Notes: generated from the sequence alone by a model not told the origin. Positions 37,056 through 46,156 are shown, counted from the first letter of the stretch. The stretch: DNA of 64,000 nucleotides from JBOFGK01 sp051649085 (GCA_051649085.1 JBOFGK010000058.1:1-64000), one strand, 5' to 3'. Made by a program: numbers and translations.

Positions 37056-37454
37056 TTATTGAAAATCTAAATAATCTTGTAATATTACACTTGCCGCTGT
37101 CGAATCGATGCGGGTACGTGAATTGAAATTTTTATTTTTTAGTTTGTGAATTTCTTTAGCCTTTTTAGAACTTTCTCGTTCATCAACTAAAATAACTGTG
37201 TATGCATCCATAAAATGTTCCGCAAATTCTTTGACTTCTTCTGCCTGAAACCCACATGAACCATCCATGTTTAATGGCAACCCAATTACAATTTTCTCCA
37301 CGTTGTATTTTTGACATAACTCATCAATTTCTTGAAATAATCCCCTAGTATTTTCTATTATTCCATAGTCTTGAGCAATTATTTTAAGTGGATCTGAAAG
37401 TGATATTCCAACCCTTTTTTGACCATAGTCAATTCCTAATATCCGACTATACAT
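37056..37454 (-). CDS. ruvX: Holliday junction resolvase-like RuvX (YqgF)
   Basis: A 132-residue RNase H-fold protein. LGIDYGQKRVGISLSD at the N-terminus, VIGLPLNMDGS near residue 57 and VDERESSKKA near 95 provide the acidic active-site residues. Family members process the 5' end of pre-16S rRNA; the resolvase role is older annotation. Overlaps ireB by 8 bases. Confidence 0.92.
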   Translation of the reverse strand: MYSRILGIDYGQKRVGISLSDPLKIIAQDYGIIENTRGLFQEIDELCQKYNVEKIVIGLPLNMDGSCGFQAEEVKEFAEHFMDAYTVILVDERESSKKAKEIHKLKNKNFNSRTRIDSTAASVILQDYLDFQ

Positions 37455-37698
37455 TTAAATAACTTCTTAATAATTCTTCGATAATTTCATCACGTTTTTT
37501 TAGTCTAATTAAATTTCTAGCTTCACGGTATCTAGGAATATATGATGGATCACCTGAAATTAAATAACCAACGATTTGATTTTTGGCATCATAACCTTTT
37601 TCTTCCATTGCTTCAACGACATGTTCAAGAATTTCTCTTGTGTTTAAATCACTTGTTTTTAAACCATCAAATTGTATTGTAGTACTGTTTGTATCCAT
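37447..37698 (-). CDS. IreB family regulatory phosphoprotein (DUF965)
   Basis: An 83-residue protein. The signature GYDAKNQIVGYLISGDPSYIPRYREARNLIRLKKRDEIIEELL is nearly complete. In Enterococcus IreB is phosphorylated by the kinase IreK and affects cephalosporin resistance. The ATG at 37698 has AGGAG five bases upstream, better than the GTG at 37704. First gene of the long leftward housekeeping block. Confidence 0.9.
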   Translation of the reverse strand: MDTNSTTIQFDGLKTSDLNTREILEHVVEAMEEKGYDAKNQIVGYLISGDPSYIPRYREARNLIRLKKRDEIIEELLRSYLNV

Positions 37699-37737
37699 AA
37701 TCACTCCTCTTTTCTACATAAAATGCCACTTTTTAAA

Positions 37738-37765
37738 TAAAAACAAAAAACCTAAATATAGGTTT
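37738..37765 (-). terminator. Intrinsic terminator of the ytxH-like gene
   Basis: AAACCTA / TAGGTTT forms a 7-bp stem with an AATA loop (37748-37765). A minus-strand T-rich tract (37738-37747) follows. It separates the YtxH-like gene from ireB. Confidence 0.75.
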
Positions 37766-37794
37766 ATCATTTTTATTTTAATAATTTTTATTAA

Positions 37795-38157
37795 TTAGTT
37801 ATTTTGATTGTGCTCAGTAGTTTCTTGTACTGTAGATTCGTTTGCTCCTGTTCTACTTGCACGTACTTCATCGATTTTTTGTGAAACAACATTTTTAGTA
37901 TTATCTACAGTTTCTGCAACTTTATTTTTAGTTACTTCATATTTATCAACGATCATTTCTTTTGTATTTCCGATTGCTTCCTTGCTTACTTCGTAACTAT
38001 CTTCAACTTTTGACATACCTTCTTTATATAAAGTTTCAGCTTCTTTTTTGATATCGCTTCGCAGTTCTGAACCTTTTTTCGGAGTCGTTAACGCAACTGC
38101 AATTCCAGAAACTACCGCTCCAAATACTGCTCCTACAAAAAATGATTTTGCTTTCAT
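37795..38157 (-). CDS. YtxH domain-containing protein
   Basis: A 120-residue protein with one N-terminal hydrophobic segment (FFVGAVFGAVVSGIAVALTTPKKGSELR, about 5-32), which is the YtxH pattern. A long charged helical region with repeated VxxxYEVxK elements follows, then an Asn/Thr-rich tail. Probably membrane-anchored; family members are linked to envelope or general stress. It has its own promoter and terminator. Confidence 0.85.
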   Translation of the reverse strand: MKAKSFFVGAVFGAVVSGIAVALTTPKKGSELRSDIKKEAETLYKEGMSKVEDSYEVSKEAIGNTKEMIVDKYEVTKNKVAETVDNTKNVVSQKIDEVRASRTGANESTVQETTEHNQNN

Positions 38158-38184
38158 GTTTCCTCCTAAATATTATATATCAAT

Positions 38185-38193
38185 ATTATAACA
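38185..38193 (-). promoter_or_regulatory. Extended -10 promoter of the YtxH-like gene
   Basis: Minus-strand TGT plus TATAAT (38185-38190), about 28 bases before the start codon. The rest of 38194-38390 shows no gene or other named signal. Confidence 0.65.
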
Positions 38194-38393
38194 TAAATTC
38201 TATTTTTTTCCTAGTTTTTACGTTTTTTTTTGATTATTCAAAAAAAAGAATTAAACGTTATCTTTGGTTTATTTATTTCGATCGCGTTAATTCGATTCTT
38301 ACCCTATTTTTTTGATTAAAAAAAAGAAAAAATGAGTCGTTTTAATTAACTTTGAGTAATTTTAAATTATTTATGCCGTAGAGCAAAAAAAAA

Positions 38394-38402
38394 TGATATA
38401 CT
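38394..38402 (+). promoter_or_regulatory. Extended -10 promoter of the AI-2E family transporter gene
   Basis: TGA plus TATACT (38397-38402), followed by AAGGA four bases before the ATG at 38421. The leader is short, about 12 nt. Confidence 0.6.
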
Positions 38403-38420
38403 TTATATTGAAAGGATAAT

Positions 38421-39518
38421 ATGAACGATAAAATAGATTTTAAAACAATAAACATACTAATAAAGGTTGTCCTTGTGTTTGTAGTAATTGTCTTTGCAGA
38501 TTATTTGAATATCTTCCCGACACTTTTCAATATTTTGCTTACACTTACACCATTTTTTATAGCGATGTTCATCTGTTGGTTATTTACCCCAGTTGGAGCA
38601 TTTATTCATAAAGTAACTGGGATAAATCTCCGTTTGGCAAATGGACTCTCTATTCTCTCTAGTGTTTTACTTTTGTTCTTCTTTTTCTCGCTATTTGTAC
38701 CAATAATCATTGTACAAATTTCAAAAATTGTTGAACAAGCACCAATGATTTTTCAAGATTTATCAAAACTAGCTGAGGACATTGGTCGATTTTTATTGGC
38801 GAGTGGTTTAACAACTACTGAAATTCAAGAATTTTTCAACAAACTACTAGAAAATTCATTCGTAAAAAGTATCTTGACAACTGACAACTTAAAACTTTTA
38901 GCTCAACAAGTTTTTGCTTTTTTAGGATTTTTCACTGATACAATCTCAGTATTTCTACAAATTGTTGTTGCCTATGTTATTAGTTTTTACTTCATTAGTG
39001 ATCTGCCTGTTTTTACTGATAAAGTTTTAAAACTCACACTTGGGCAAAAACATCAAAAAGCCAAACCAATTGTTGCAGAAATGTCAACGACAATTTTCGG
39101 TTATTTTAAAGGCTTAATTTTAGACTGCTCGATTGTTGCTATTTTAGTCGCTGTTGGAACATCAATGATTGGCTTACCTTCACCATTATTGTTAGGAACA
39201 ATTGCTGGTGTAACGAATGTTATTCCTTACTTAGGACCAATCCTTGGAGGAATTCCAACTTTTATAATCGCACTTTCAATGGGTTGGCAAACGACCGTTT
39301 TAGCAATGATTGTAATTTTTGGTGTTCAGTTTGTTGAGAGTAATTTCCTACAACCAAGAATAATGGCCTCAGCAACAAATCTACACCCAGTAACAATTAT
39401 TATTGGACTTTTAGTTTTCGGTTCGTTATTCGGATTTGTTGGGATGGTTTTTGCTACACCAGTCTTATCGTTAATTGGAGTCGTACTGAAATATTCGAAA
39501 TATGATATTCAAATTTAA
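38421..39518 (+). CDS. AI-2E family (PerM/YtvI) membrane transporter
   Basis: A 365-residue membrane protein with about seven or eight helices. The family region GTIAGVTNVIPYLGPILGGIPTFIIAL near residue 262 and FVESNFLQPRIMASATNLHPVTII near 305 are clear. Family members export diverse small solutes or act as Na+(Li+)/H+ antiporters; autoinducer export is shown only for some. It is followed by an aldo/keto reductase gene 11 bases later and probably shares its transcript. Confidence 0.9.
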   Translation: MNDKIDFKTINILIKVVLVFVVIVFADYLNIFPTLFNILLTLTPFFIAMFICWLFTPVGAFIHKVTGINLRLANGLSILSSVLLLFFFFSLFVPIIIVQISKIVEQAPMIFQDLSKLAEDIGRFLLASGLTTTEIQEFFNKLLENSFVKSILTTDNLKLLAQQVFAFLGFFTDTISVFLQIVVAYVISFYFISDLPVFTDKVLKLTLGQKHQKAKPIVAEMSTTIFGYFKGLILDCSIVAILVAVGTSMIGLPSPLLLGTIAGVTNVIPYLGPILGGIPTFIIALSMGWQTTVLAMIVIFGVQFVESNFLQPRIMASATNLHPVTIIIGLLVFGSLFGFVGMVFATPVLSLIGVVLKYSKYDIQI

Positions 39519-39529
39519 ATGGAGGAAAA

Positions 39530-40507
39530 ATGGAAAAAATGAGTTATCGCCGTTTAGGAAAAAGCGGCTTGCAATTACCTGTTCTATCGCTTGGTCTTTG
39601 GAATAACTTTGGTATCCACAATGACTTTAAAACGAATGAGCAACTAGTTTTAAGAGCGTTTGAGGCAGGAATCACACACTTTGATTTGGCCAACAATTAT
39701 GGACCACCTGCAGGGCATGCGGAAAAGGTATTTGGCCGAATTTTGCGTCGAGGTTTTGTGAAAAATCGTGATAAAATTATTATTTCGACTAAAGCAGGTT
39801 ATGAAATGTGGGATGGACCGTACGGTAATTTCGGAAGTCGAAAATACTTGATGGCTTCAATCGATCAAAGCTTAGAACGAATGGGTCTTAAATATGTTGA
39901 TATCTTCTACCACCATCGTTTTGATCCCGACACAGATTTATATGAAACAATGTTAACACTTCGTGACATCGTTTTGCAAGGAAAAGCATTATATGTCGGA
40001 CTAAGTAATTATAATAGCTCACAGCTACGTAAAGCGCACGCACTCTTACAAGAACTTCATGTTCCATATGTGATTACGCAACCATCTTATTCGATGTTTA
40101 ATCGAACAATCGAAAAAGATGAATTACTTGCAACTCAAACAGAGCTTGGCGGAGGAACAATTGCGTATTCAGTTCTTGCTCAAGGATTACTTTCAAATAA
40201 ATATATTTCAAGCATTCCTGATGAATCAAGAGCTGCTGACCCTAACATTAATTTCTTATCGACAACTGACATCACTGAAGAATTAATCAACAAACTTACT
40301 GCCTTGAATGCATTAGCTGAAAAACGTAAACAATCAATTTCACAAATGGCACTTGCTTGGGCACTACGTGATCCACGAATGACTTCAGTTATAATTGGTG
40401 TTCGTACACTTGAACAATTAGAGGAAAATTTGTTGACAATCAACAATTTAGACTTTAGCGATGAAGAATTAGCGGAAATTGAACGCATTTTACAAACTAA
40501 TAATTAA
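39530..40507 (+). CDS. Aldo/keto reductase, YghZ-like
   Basis: A 325-residue NADPH-dependent reductase. The tetrad is visible: Asp and Tyr in FDLANNYGPP near residue 51, Lys in IISTKAGYEMWDGPYG near 85 and His in YHHRFDPDTDL near 125. The NNYGPP and GPYG elements are those of L-glyceraldehyde 3-phosphate reductase (YghZ) and Kvbeta-like members. It probably detoxifies aldehydes such as methylglyoxal. A terminator follows. Confidence 0.9.
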   Translation: MEKMSYRRLGKSGLQLPVLSLGLWNNFGIHNDFKTNEQLVLRAFEAGITHFDLANNYGPPAGHAEKVFGRILRRGFVKNRDKIIISTKAGYEMWDGPYGNFGSRKYLMASIDQSLERMGLKYVDIFYHHRFDPDTDLYETMLTLRDIVLQGKALYVGLSNYNSSQLRKAHALLQELHVPYVITQPSYSMFNRTIEKDELLATQTELGGGTIAYSVLAQGLLSNKYISSIPDESRAADPNINFLSTTDITEELINKLTALNALAEKRKQSISQMALAWALRDPRMTSVIIGVRTLEQLEENLLTINNLDFSDEELAEIERILQTNN

Positions 40508-40510
40508 CGA

Positions 40511-40540
40511 AAAAAACTAAACATCGAGTTTAGTTTTTTT
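40511..40540. terminator. Bidirectional terminator between converging genes
   Basis: AAAAAACTAAAC / GTTTAGTTTTTT forms a 12-bp stem with a 5-nt loop (40511-40539) and T-runs on both strands. It overlaps the stop codon of the minus-strand gene. Confidence 0.85.
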
Positions 40541-40976
40541 CATTATTTTGTTCTTTAACAAACGTTAATAATCCTTCTAAATCAGACCACTGCTCAGCAG
40601 TGATTTTTTTCAAGTGAATACAAGACTTCTTGACAGAAGATTTTGGGAAATGATGAGTATACTTACTAACAACAGACTCTCCATCTTTAAAGGCTGTTAT
40701 GTATAAGCCAATGTAGTTTGATTGCGGAATTATTGCAACGCGAGGATAAGCTCCTGAATAAGCATTTGAATGATAATCTCTTAAGACAAAGCCGATCATA
40801 TACAACTCATTATAACGAAAAACCTGATAATCACTTTCAAATTTTTTTTCACAAAATTCAATTATTTCCAAAAGTTTTTCCGGTGCATGACATTTTTTCA
40901 GCATCTCAGCTAAAAAGAATTCTTTATTATTGCTAATTACTTCAGCCACAGAATTAGTTTTATTTTTACTATCCAT
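40530..40976 (-). CDS. Probable DUF1801-like protein
   Basis: A 148-residue soluble protein. The run YNELYMIGFVLRDYHSN, IIPQSNYIGLYITAF and the late KKSCIHLKKI resemble DUF1801/YdhG-type domains, whose function is unknown. Similarity is recognised only by pattern, so the family call is tentative. It lies 13 bases after ecfT and may be read from the same transcript. Confidence 0.5.
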   Translation of the reverse strand: MDSKNKTNSVAEVISNNKEFFLAEMLKKCHAPEKLLEIIEFCEKKFESDYQVFRYNELYMIGFVLRDYHSNAYSGAYPRVAIIPQSNYIGLYITAFKDGESVVSKYTHHFPKSSVKKSCIHLKKITAEQWSDLEGLLTFVKEQNNEKN

Positions 40977-40989
40977 CTTTTCCTTTCAA

Positions 40990-41691
40990 TTAAAAATTCA
41001 TTGTTGCTACAAGCAAAGCTAATATAAATAAAATTATGTAAAGTATAAGATATTTATTATAGACACGATTATATCGATAATATATTGTAAAATCTAAGGC
41101 AAGTGGATTGTATTGTTTATTCAAAATTGCTAATGTGATTTTACGTGACCTTTTCAAAAGCACATTAACAAACGGGTTAATTAAGCCAAACAGTTGCTTA
41201 GAAACCCCCACAATTTTCGTTTTCGGATTAAGTTTTCGTTCGAAACTGATAATCTCTTTTAATAGTTGTTTGGCAACTACTAAGTATGTTAAAATAAACA
41301 TCGTTTGAAAATAAAAACTTTTGACATTAAAATTTAATTTAAGTGGCAAATATATTATGCTATAGGCGATATCTTTGCTTTTCGTTGTAAATGCAAAAAT
41401 TACGGTAATAACAATTAATAGTAAATAGCGCCAAAAACTTTGAATAAACGAAGCAAAAGCTATTAGTAAACTTCCTCGTAAAAGCAAACTTAGAATAAAA
41501 ATAAAAATCGAAATTATTAGACCGAAACTTAAGTATGGAACATATTTCTTTAGCGGGATTTTTGCTAATATCATCAAACATATTGTAAACATTGAAATTG
41601 TAATTAACATTGGTATATCACTACTGACTATTGCAACAGAATGCAACAAAACAATTGCAAATTTTAAAGGTGAATTCATTTCTTTAAACAT
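40990..41691 (-). CDS. ecfT: Energy-coupling factor transmembrane protein EcfT (CbiQ family)
   Basis: A 233-residue membrane protein with about five helices. A cytoplasmic stretch ERKLNPKTKIVGVSKQLFGLINPFVNVLLKRSRKITLAILNKQYNP (near 148-195) carries the CbiQ-type arginine motifs that contact the ATPases. In Listeria an EcfT-like protein (FmnA) is part of the flavin-export step of extracellular electron transfer. It overlaps the fused ATPase gene by 8 bases. A separate substrate-binding EcfS is not seen. Confidence 0.85.
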   Translation of the reverse strand: MFKEMNSPLKFAIVLLHSVAIVSSDIPMLITISMFTICLMILAKIPLKKYVPYLSFGLIISIFIFILSLLLRGSLLIAFASFIQSFWRYLLLIVITVIFAFTTKSKDIAYSIIYLPLKLNFNVKSFYFQTMFILTYLVVAKQLLKEIISFERKLNPKTKIVGVSKQLFGLINPFVNVLLKRSRKITLAILNKQYNPLALDFTIYYRYNRVYNKYLILYIILFILALLVATMNF

Positions 41692-42886
41692 TACGCATCA
41701 CCACTTCTTTTGATTCAAGTAATTCATATACGCTAGTCGGATATGCCGAAAAAAGGACTGGATTATGAGTCACAAAAATACAATCTTTTTTTAAAGCAAC
41801 GAGTTTATCGAGTAAAATTTGCTTATTTTCATCAGATATCACTTCAAGTGATTCATCAAATAAAATTATTTCATATCCTTTTAAGATCATTAATACAGTA
41901 TAAATAATTACTAATTCACCCGTTGAAAATAAACTTAAATCTTTAGTTAAATCGATTTGACTAAGTCTAAATGTTTTAAGCTGCTGCCAAAACTCTTCTT
42001 CTGACAATTTATTTTTAATTATCATTTCCGCAATCGATTCATAACTTAATAGTAAATTAACATATTGAGGGACAAAACCAATATTCTGATTTTCCAAAAA
42101 TGCTTTTTGCAAAAAATAACTTTTACCTATTCCATTCTCCCCTATTAACAAATTAATTCCTTTGTTGAACTCAACTTTTTTCCCTGATGACAGTATGTCA
42201 ACGTAGCCATCTACAGCTTTATTGACAGTTAAATTTACTTCTTTTAACGGATTAGTTTGCATTGTCCGACAGACAATTTGCTTATCTATGAGTTGATAAA
42301 CTTTTTCACATTCTGATAAATCACCTAAATTATTACTTATCAATAAACAAGTTAAATTCATTTCCTTTAGTTTTCGTAAAATAATTTGCTTATATTTTTG
42401 ACTAATATTGGATAGTGCTTCATCAAAGATAATTATTTTTTCTTCATTTAAAATATTGCTAATAAATTGAACAATTTGTGCCTGCCCCCCACTTAAATTT
42501 GAAATCTGTGTAGAAAGCTCAATTTCAGCTAATAACTCTTGGGGAATTGTTGTAAGTTTTGCTTCAATTAGTTCAGTAGATAAATTATTTTGTTCCATTT
42601 TAAACACTAAATCATCAATCACTTCGGTTCCAATAAATTGTTCAAACGGATTGTGCCACATAATTGAAATTTGCTTACGTAATTCTTGAAAATTACTGTC
42701 GTCAAGTAGTATGTTATTAATTAAAATTTCTCCATCGTAATCATTATATATTCCTAATAAATAATAAAGTAAACTTGTCTTACCACTACCATTAGCTCCA
42801 TATAAACCTACAATTTCCCCTTGAGTTATTTTCAGATTCATTTGCTGATAAAGTTGTTTGTTTGAAAAATTACGTAATTCAATCAT
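41684..42886 (-). CDS. Fused energy-coupling factor ATPase (two ABC domains)
   Basis: A 400-residue protein with two ATPase modules, equal to EcfA1 and EcfA2 joined. The first half has Walker A GANGSGKTS near residue 30, signature LSGGQAQIVQF and Walker B IIFDEALSN. The second has Walker A GENGIGKSY near 250, a degenerate signature LFSTGELVIIY and Walker B IILFDESLEV. Asymmetric sites are usual in such fusions. The ATG at 42886 overlaps the Gx gene by 8 bases; AAGGA lies upstream. Confidence 0.88.
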   Translation of the reverse strand: MIELRNFSNKQLYQQMNLKITQGEIVGLYGANGSGKTSLLYYLLGIYNDYDGEILINNILLDDSNFQELRKQISIMWHNPFEQFIGTEVIDDLVFKMEQNNLSTELIEAKLTTIPQELLAEIELSTQISNLSGGQAQIVQFISNILNEEKIIIFDEALSNISQKYKQIILRKLKEMNLTCLLISNNLGDLSECEKVYQLIDKQIVCRTMQTNPLKEVNLTVNKAVDGYVDILSSGKKVEFNKGINLLIGENGIGKSYFLQKAFLENQNIGFVPQYVNLLLSYESIAEMIIKNKLSEEEFWQQLKTFRLSQIDLTKDLSLFSTGELVIIYTVLMILKGYEIILFDESLEVISDENKQILLDKLVALKKDCIFVTHNPVLFSAYPTSVYELLESKEVVMRNV

Positions 42887-43421
42887 GCTGTAAATTCCTT
42901 TCAATATTCCCCTTTAAAGAATCAGCTAAATAGCCAGTCAAAAGACCAGTTAAACAACTTGTCATCATTAAAAAAGGTATATAATATACTAATTGTACTG
43001 CATCCAAATACCAAATTGCAAACAATGTTTGACCAATATTATGCATGACGGCTCCAATAATTGCAAGTGAATAAATTGTGATGGTTTTTGGGAAGCAACG
43101 CTGAGTAAAATACATTGCAAAAAACGAAAGCAATCCACCTGCTAACGAAAATAAAAAGATTGAAAAAGCCCCTAGTAAAAAACTTGTAACACAAATTTTA
43201 ATTAGCGTAAAACTTAGTAGCTTACGAAAACCAAAAAAAGGAAATAACGTTAAAATTACAATATTGCTAATTCCCAATTTTAAACCAGGTAAGAATAAAT
43301 AAACCGGTATTTGCGATTCGATTAAGGATAATGCAATTGCAACAATGACTAATAACGAAAAGGAGATTTGTGAACTAATTGCTAAATATTGTTGATCTCT
43401 AACTTTGGACATCAATTTCAC
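42879..43421 (-). CDS. Gx transporter family protein (EetB-like)
   Basis: A membrane protein of about 180 residues with five or six helices. PGLKLGISNIVILTLFPFFGF near residue 45 is the Gx-transporter motif; the family is often labelled heptaprenyl diphosphate synthase component I. In Listeria and Lactiplantibacillus such a protein (as I recall, EetB) belongs to the extracellular electron transfer locus. The GTG at 43421 lies five bases after GGAGG, inside the end of the NusG-domain gene; an ATG at 43412 is the alternative. Confidence 0.82.
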   Translation of the reverse strand: MKLMSKVRDQQYLAISSQISFSLLVIVAIALSLIESQIPVYLFLPGLKLGISNIVILTLFPFFGFRKLLSFTLIKICVTSFLLGAFSIFLFSLAGGLLSFFAMYFTQRCFPKTITIYSLAIIGAVMHNIGQTLFAIWYLDAVQLVYYIPFLMMTSCLTGLLTGYLADSLKGNIERNLQHD

Positions 43422-43890
43422 TTTCACCTCCGATAATTGTTAAGGATAGTTTATGCGGTGCACACACAACTGTTTGATTTGTTTTACTGATTTTTCCGGC
43501 TAAAACGCATAAATAATTACTGCAGTTTGCTTCGTAAAAAAAAGCAGTTTTATTACTTATTTCAATCATATTTAATTCAGAATTAGAACCGATTTTCTCA
43601 TAAATTCCTTTTACATCTAATAATGATTTGTTAGTCAAATCTTCAACCGAAAGCTCAAGTTCAAAATAGTCAATTATTTCTTGATTTCTCAAAACAAGTG
43701 TTTCATTAGCTTGCTTTAAGTACCAAAAAACATTTAACTCATCTGTCAGTTTTGTTTTTAAAAGTTCCTGACCATTTTGTTTTAAAACAACTTCTTCACC
43801 TGTAACTGTTAAGTTCGATTTTATGCCAAATCCCAATAGACTTATACTAATAATCCAGATTACGATTGTTAAAATAATTCCTTGACGCAT
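43399..43890 (-). CDS. NusG domain II-containing protein (EetA-like)
   Basis: A 163-residue protein with an N-terminal membrane helix (about 5-24) and an extracytoplasmic beta-rich domain ending FYEANCSNYLCVLAGKISKTNQTVVCAPHKLSLTIIGG. The CxxxxC...C pattern and NKLxI-like end mark the NusG-domain-II family found next to Gx transporters, ApbE and Rnf-like genes. It is the first gene of the four-gene operon, divergent from apbE. A role in membrane electron transfer or flavin handling is inferred. Confidence 0.85.
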   Translation of the reverse strand: MRQGIILTIVIWIISISLLGFGIKSNLTVTGEEVVLKQNGQELLKTKLTDELNVFWYLKQANETLVLRNQEIIDYFELELSVEDLTNKSLLDVKGIYEKIGSNSELNMIEISNKTAFFYEANCSNYLCVLAGKISKTNQTVVCAPHKLSLTIIGGESEIDVQS

Positions 43891-43932
43891 TTTATCTCCT
43901 AAGCACGTATTTTACGAATACATATCTTTTCA

Positions 43933-43977
43933 ATTATATCATTAAATTCAACTTGATTCCAATTTTTATGGTAAAAT
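43933..43977. promoter_or_regulatory. Divergent promoters between the EetA-like gene and apbE
   Basis: Minus strand: TTGGAA (43957-43962), 18-base spacer, TATAAT (43933-43938), extended by TGA. Plus strand: TAAAAT (43972-43977) extended by TGG, 20 bases before the apbE start. The -10 boxes point outward and the promoter regions overlap, so expression of both sides may be linked. Confidence 0.6.
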
Positions 43978-43997
43978 ATTAGATGGAAAGGCTAGAA

Positions 43998-45017
43998 ATG
44001 AAAAAAATACTTATATTATTCTCTATTTTGATCGTAAGCTTAAGTGGCTGCGTTCCAAATAGTCCAGAACAAACTTCGAAAGATTTTGAATATTTTTTCT
44101 TCGATACACCTATTTCAATCAAAATCTTATACACAGAAGCTGAAAATTATGACTTTGAAAAAATTGATAAAGATATGCAAACATTAATTAAAGATATTGA
44201 AACAAAGTATTCATGGCAAAAAGATGGCATGATGCGCCAAGTCAATACAGGAAAACCGACTGAAGTTGATGACACATTTTTAAAACTTTATAATGTTGGA
44301 AATGAATACTGTCAAAAAACAAATGGCAGCTATAATCCTCTATCAGGAGAACTTACAAAATTATGGTCAGTTGGTGACAAAAACTATTTTCCAACAGAAG
44401 AAGAAATCAATGCTGTTATCAAACCTCTTGACTGTAATCGTCTAGCAATTGACGGAAAACAGGTAACAATCCCTCCAAATACAATGCTTGATTTTGGTTC
44501 TTTAAATAAAGGTTATGCATCGCAAAAAGTTTCAGAATACTTGAAAAGCCAAAATATTAAATCAGCAATCATTAATATGGGTGGAAATGTTCAATTAGTC
44601 GGAAAAAAATATGATGAAACTGACTATATAGTTGGTATTAGAAATCCTGAGTTAAATAATCTAGATGGTGATTCAATTTTGACTGTCCCTGTCAGTGATT
44701 CTGCCGTTGTAACAAGTGGTTTATATGAACGCTATTTTGAAAAAGATGGTAAAATATATCATCATATTCTGGATGCCAAAACTGGATATCCAACTGATAA
44801 TTCACTTGTATCAGTTACAATAATTACACCTGATGGACTTAATGCTGATTTACTTTCAACAAATTGTTTCATTTTAGGTTTAGAAGAGGCAACAAAACTT
44901 ATTAACTCAATGCCTGAAACCGAAGCAATCTTCGTCACAAAAGACAAAAAAATATATATGACAGATGCTAATCAAAAATATGAATTAAAAAATTCTGACT
45001 ATGAAATTCAAAAATAG
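43998..45017 (+). CDS. apbE: FAD:protein FMN transferase ApbE (lipoprotein)
   Basis: Attaches FMN covalently to Ser/Thr of extracytoplasmic redox proteins using FAD and Mg2+. The 339 residues start with a lipoprotein signal (lipobox SLSGC, cysteine 18). DFGSLNKGYASQKV near 170, IINMGGNVQLVGKK near 195 and HHILDAKTGYPTDN near 257 are the FAD/Mg motifs. The ATG at 43998 has AAAGG upstream; the earlier in-frame ATG at 43983 lies too close to the promoter. In the Listeria system the equivalent is FmnB. No FMN-binding-domain substrate is coded nearby, see the NDH-2 fusion. Confidence 0.94.
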   Translation: MKKILILFSILIVSLSGCVPNSPEQTSKDFEYFFFDTPISIKILYTEAENYDFEKIDKDMQTLIKDIETKYSWQKDGMMRQVNTGKPTEVDDTFLKLYNVGNEYCQKTNGSYNPLSGELTKLWSVGDKNYFPTEEEINAVIKPLDCNRLAIDGKQVTIPPNTMLDFGSLNKGYASQKVSEYLKSQNIKSAIINMGGNVQLVGKKYDETDYIVGIRNPELNNLDGDSILTVPVSDSAVVTSGLYERYFEKDGKIYHHILDAKTGYPTDNSLVSVTIITPDGLNADLLSTNCFILGLEEATKLINSMPETEAIFVTKDKKIYMTDANQKYELKNSDYEIQK

Positions 45018-45036
45018 AGATTTTCTCTATTTTTTT
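45010..45036 (+). terminator. Intrinsic terminator of apbE
   Basis: AAAAATAGAGA / TCTCTATTTTT stem with a TTT loop (45010-45034) and a further T-run; it overlaps the stop codon. Confidence 0.85.
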
Positions 45037-45110
45037 ATAACTTTTTCGAAAAACAATCTTCTAATCAACAAAAAGCAAGTGAATTTTTTTTCCTAAAAAG
45101 CGTTTGTTTA

Positions 45111-45119
45111 TGCTATAAT
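45111..45119 (+). promoter_or_regulatory. Extended -10 promoter of the alpha/beta-hydrolase-like gene
   Basis: TGC plus TATAAT (45114-45119), about 100 bases before the start codon. No good -35 hexamer is seen. Confidence 0.6.
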
Positions 45120-45217
45120 TTATATATAATAAAGTATTTTAAACGCAAAAATATATATCAATGCGAAAAGTAAATAAATTTCACAAAGAATAAGATGAGA
45201 TAAAAGAGGATGGAGTA

Positions 45218-46156
45218 ATGAAAAAAGAAAGAACACCAAAAATTGCATTAAAAAAACAGCAACAACGCATGCAAAAGCGAAAATTTGAGAAACGACTTCA
45301 TTCAACTCCAGAAATCAAAACAAATCAATTTTCCAAAAAATCAAAAACTTCGATAAACCCAAAAAAAAGTGTCATAGATACTAATACAAACTTATCAAAG
45401 CTTACGAACATTAATAATAAAGTAAATTTTCCAAAGTTTAAATATAAAAATGTAACGACTTGGGCAATTATTTTATTGTTAATCTTCTCAAGTTACGCTT
45501 TCCTATTTGCAGGACATCAACCAACAACAAGAATTGGCCATCAAACTTTTGCTCGTTATAATGGGTTTGAATATCAAAAATCATTATTCTTTCAAAATAA
45601 TCAAGTTAATGGGTTAATTGTTTTTCCTGAGAACAAAGTTAATAGTTACGCTTATAGTTATTTAGGGGGGATATCTAATGCATCTGTACTTATTCCTAAA
45701 CGATTATTTGACAACAATTTCTTTAATCAATCCTTTGTAACAAATTCATTTGAGCTGTTTCCAAACATTGATAATTGGTTTTTAGTCGGAAAAGGTGCTC
45801 AAGGCCAAGCAGTTTTAGACTTTGCTAAAGCTAATCCCGAAAAAGTTAATGGTGTAATCTTACTTGATTCAAATATAAAAGGCGATTATTCTTCATTGGA
45901 TAAGCTTAAGGTTCTTTCGATTGTGCCAACAATTCCTGAACAACCAAAATATTACGATGATCATAAAGCAAAATTACCAAAAGATGCACAAGTTGTTTCA
46001 ATTGACGAAGGTACTCATCTTGGTTTTAGTCTATTAGAACCTTCAATGAGTGATACTGGTGGCAAACTAACTGCAGAACAGCAACAAAAGAAAATTAATG
46101 ATTCAATTCGTTCTTTTATCGACAAAGCAGTCGCTAAAACGCCTGAAAAAAAATAG
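45218..46156 (+). CDS. Membrane-anchored alpha/beta-hydrolase-like protein lacking the nucleophile
   Basis: A 312-residue protein: a very basic N-terminal tail (1-80), one membrane helix (about 82-98), then an extracytoplasmic domain with the alpha/beta-hydrolase plan. VNGLIVFPENKVNSYAY resembles the first strands and oxyanion region. The nucleophile elbow reads VGKGAQGQ at 190-197 where GHSxGG is usual, so the serine is missing. VNGVILLDSNI and the late DEGTHLGF (His-267) follow the family pattern. It is probably a catalytically dead relative or uses another residue. GGAG precedes the ATG. Confidence 0.7.
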   Translation: MKKERTPKIALKKQQQRMQKRKFEKRLHSTPEIKTNQFSKKSKTSINPKKSVIDTNTNLSKLTNINNKVNFPKFKYKNVTTWAIILLLIFSSYAFLFAGHQPTTRIGHQTFARYNGFEYQKSLFFQNNQVNGLIVFPENKVNSYAYSYLGGISNASVLIPKRLFDNNFFNQSFVTNSFELFPNIDNWFLVGKGAQGQAVLDFAKANPEKVNGVILLDSNIKGDYSSLDKLKVLSIVPTIPEQPKYYDDHKAKLPKDAQVVSIDEGTHLGFSLLEPSMSDTGGKLTAEQQQKKINDSIRSFIDKAVAKTPEKK

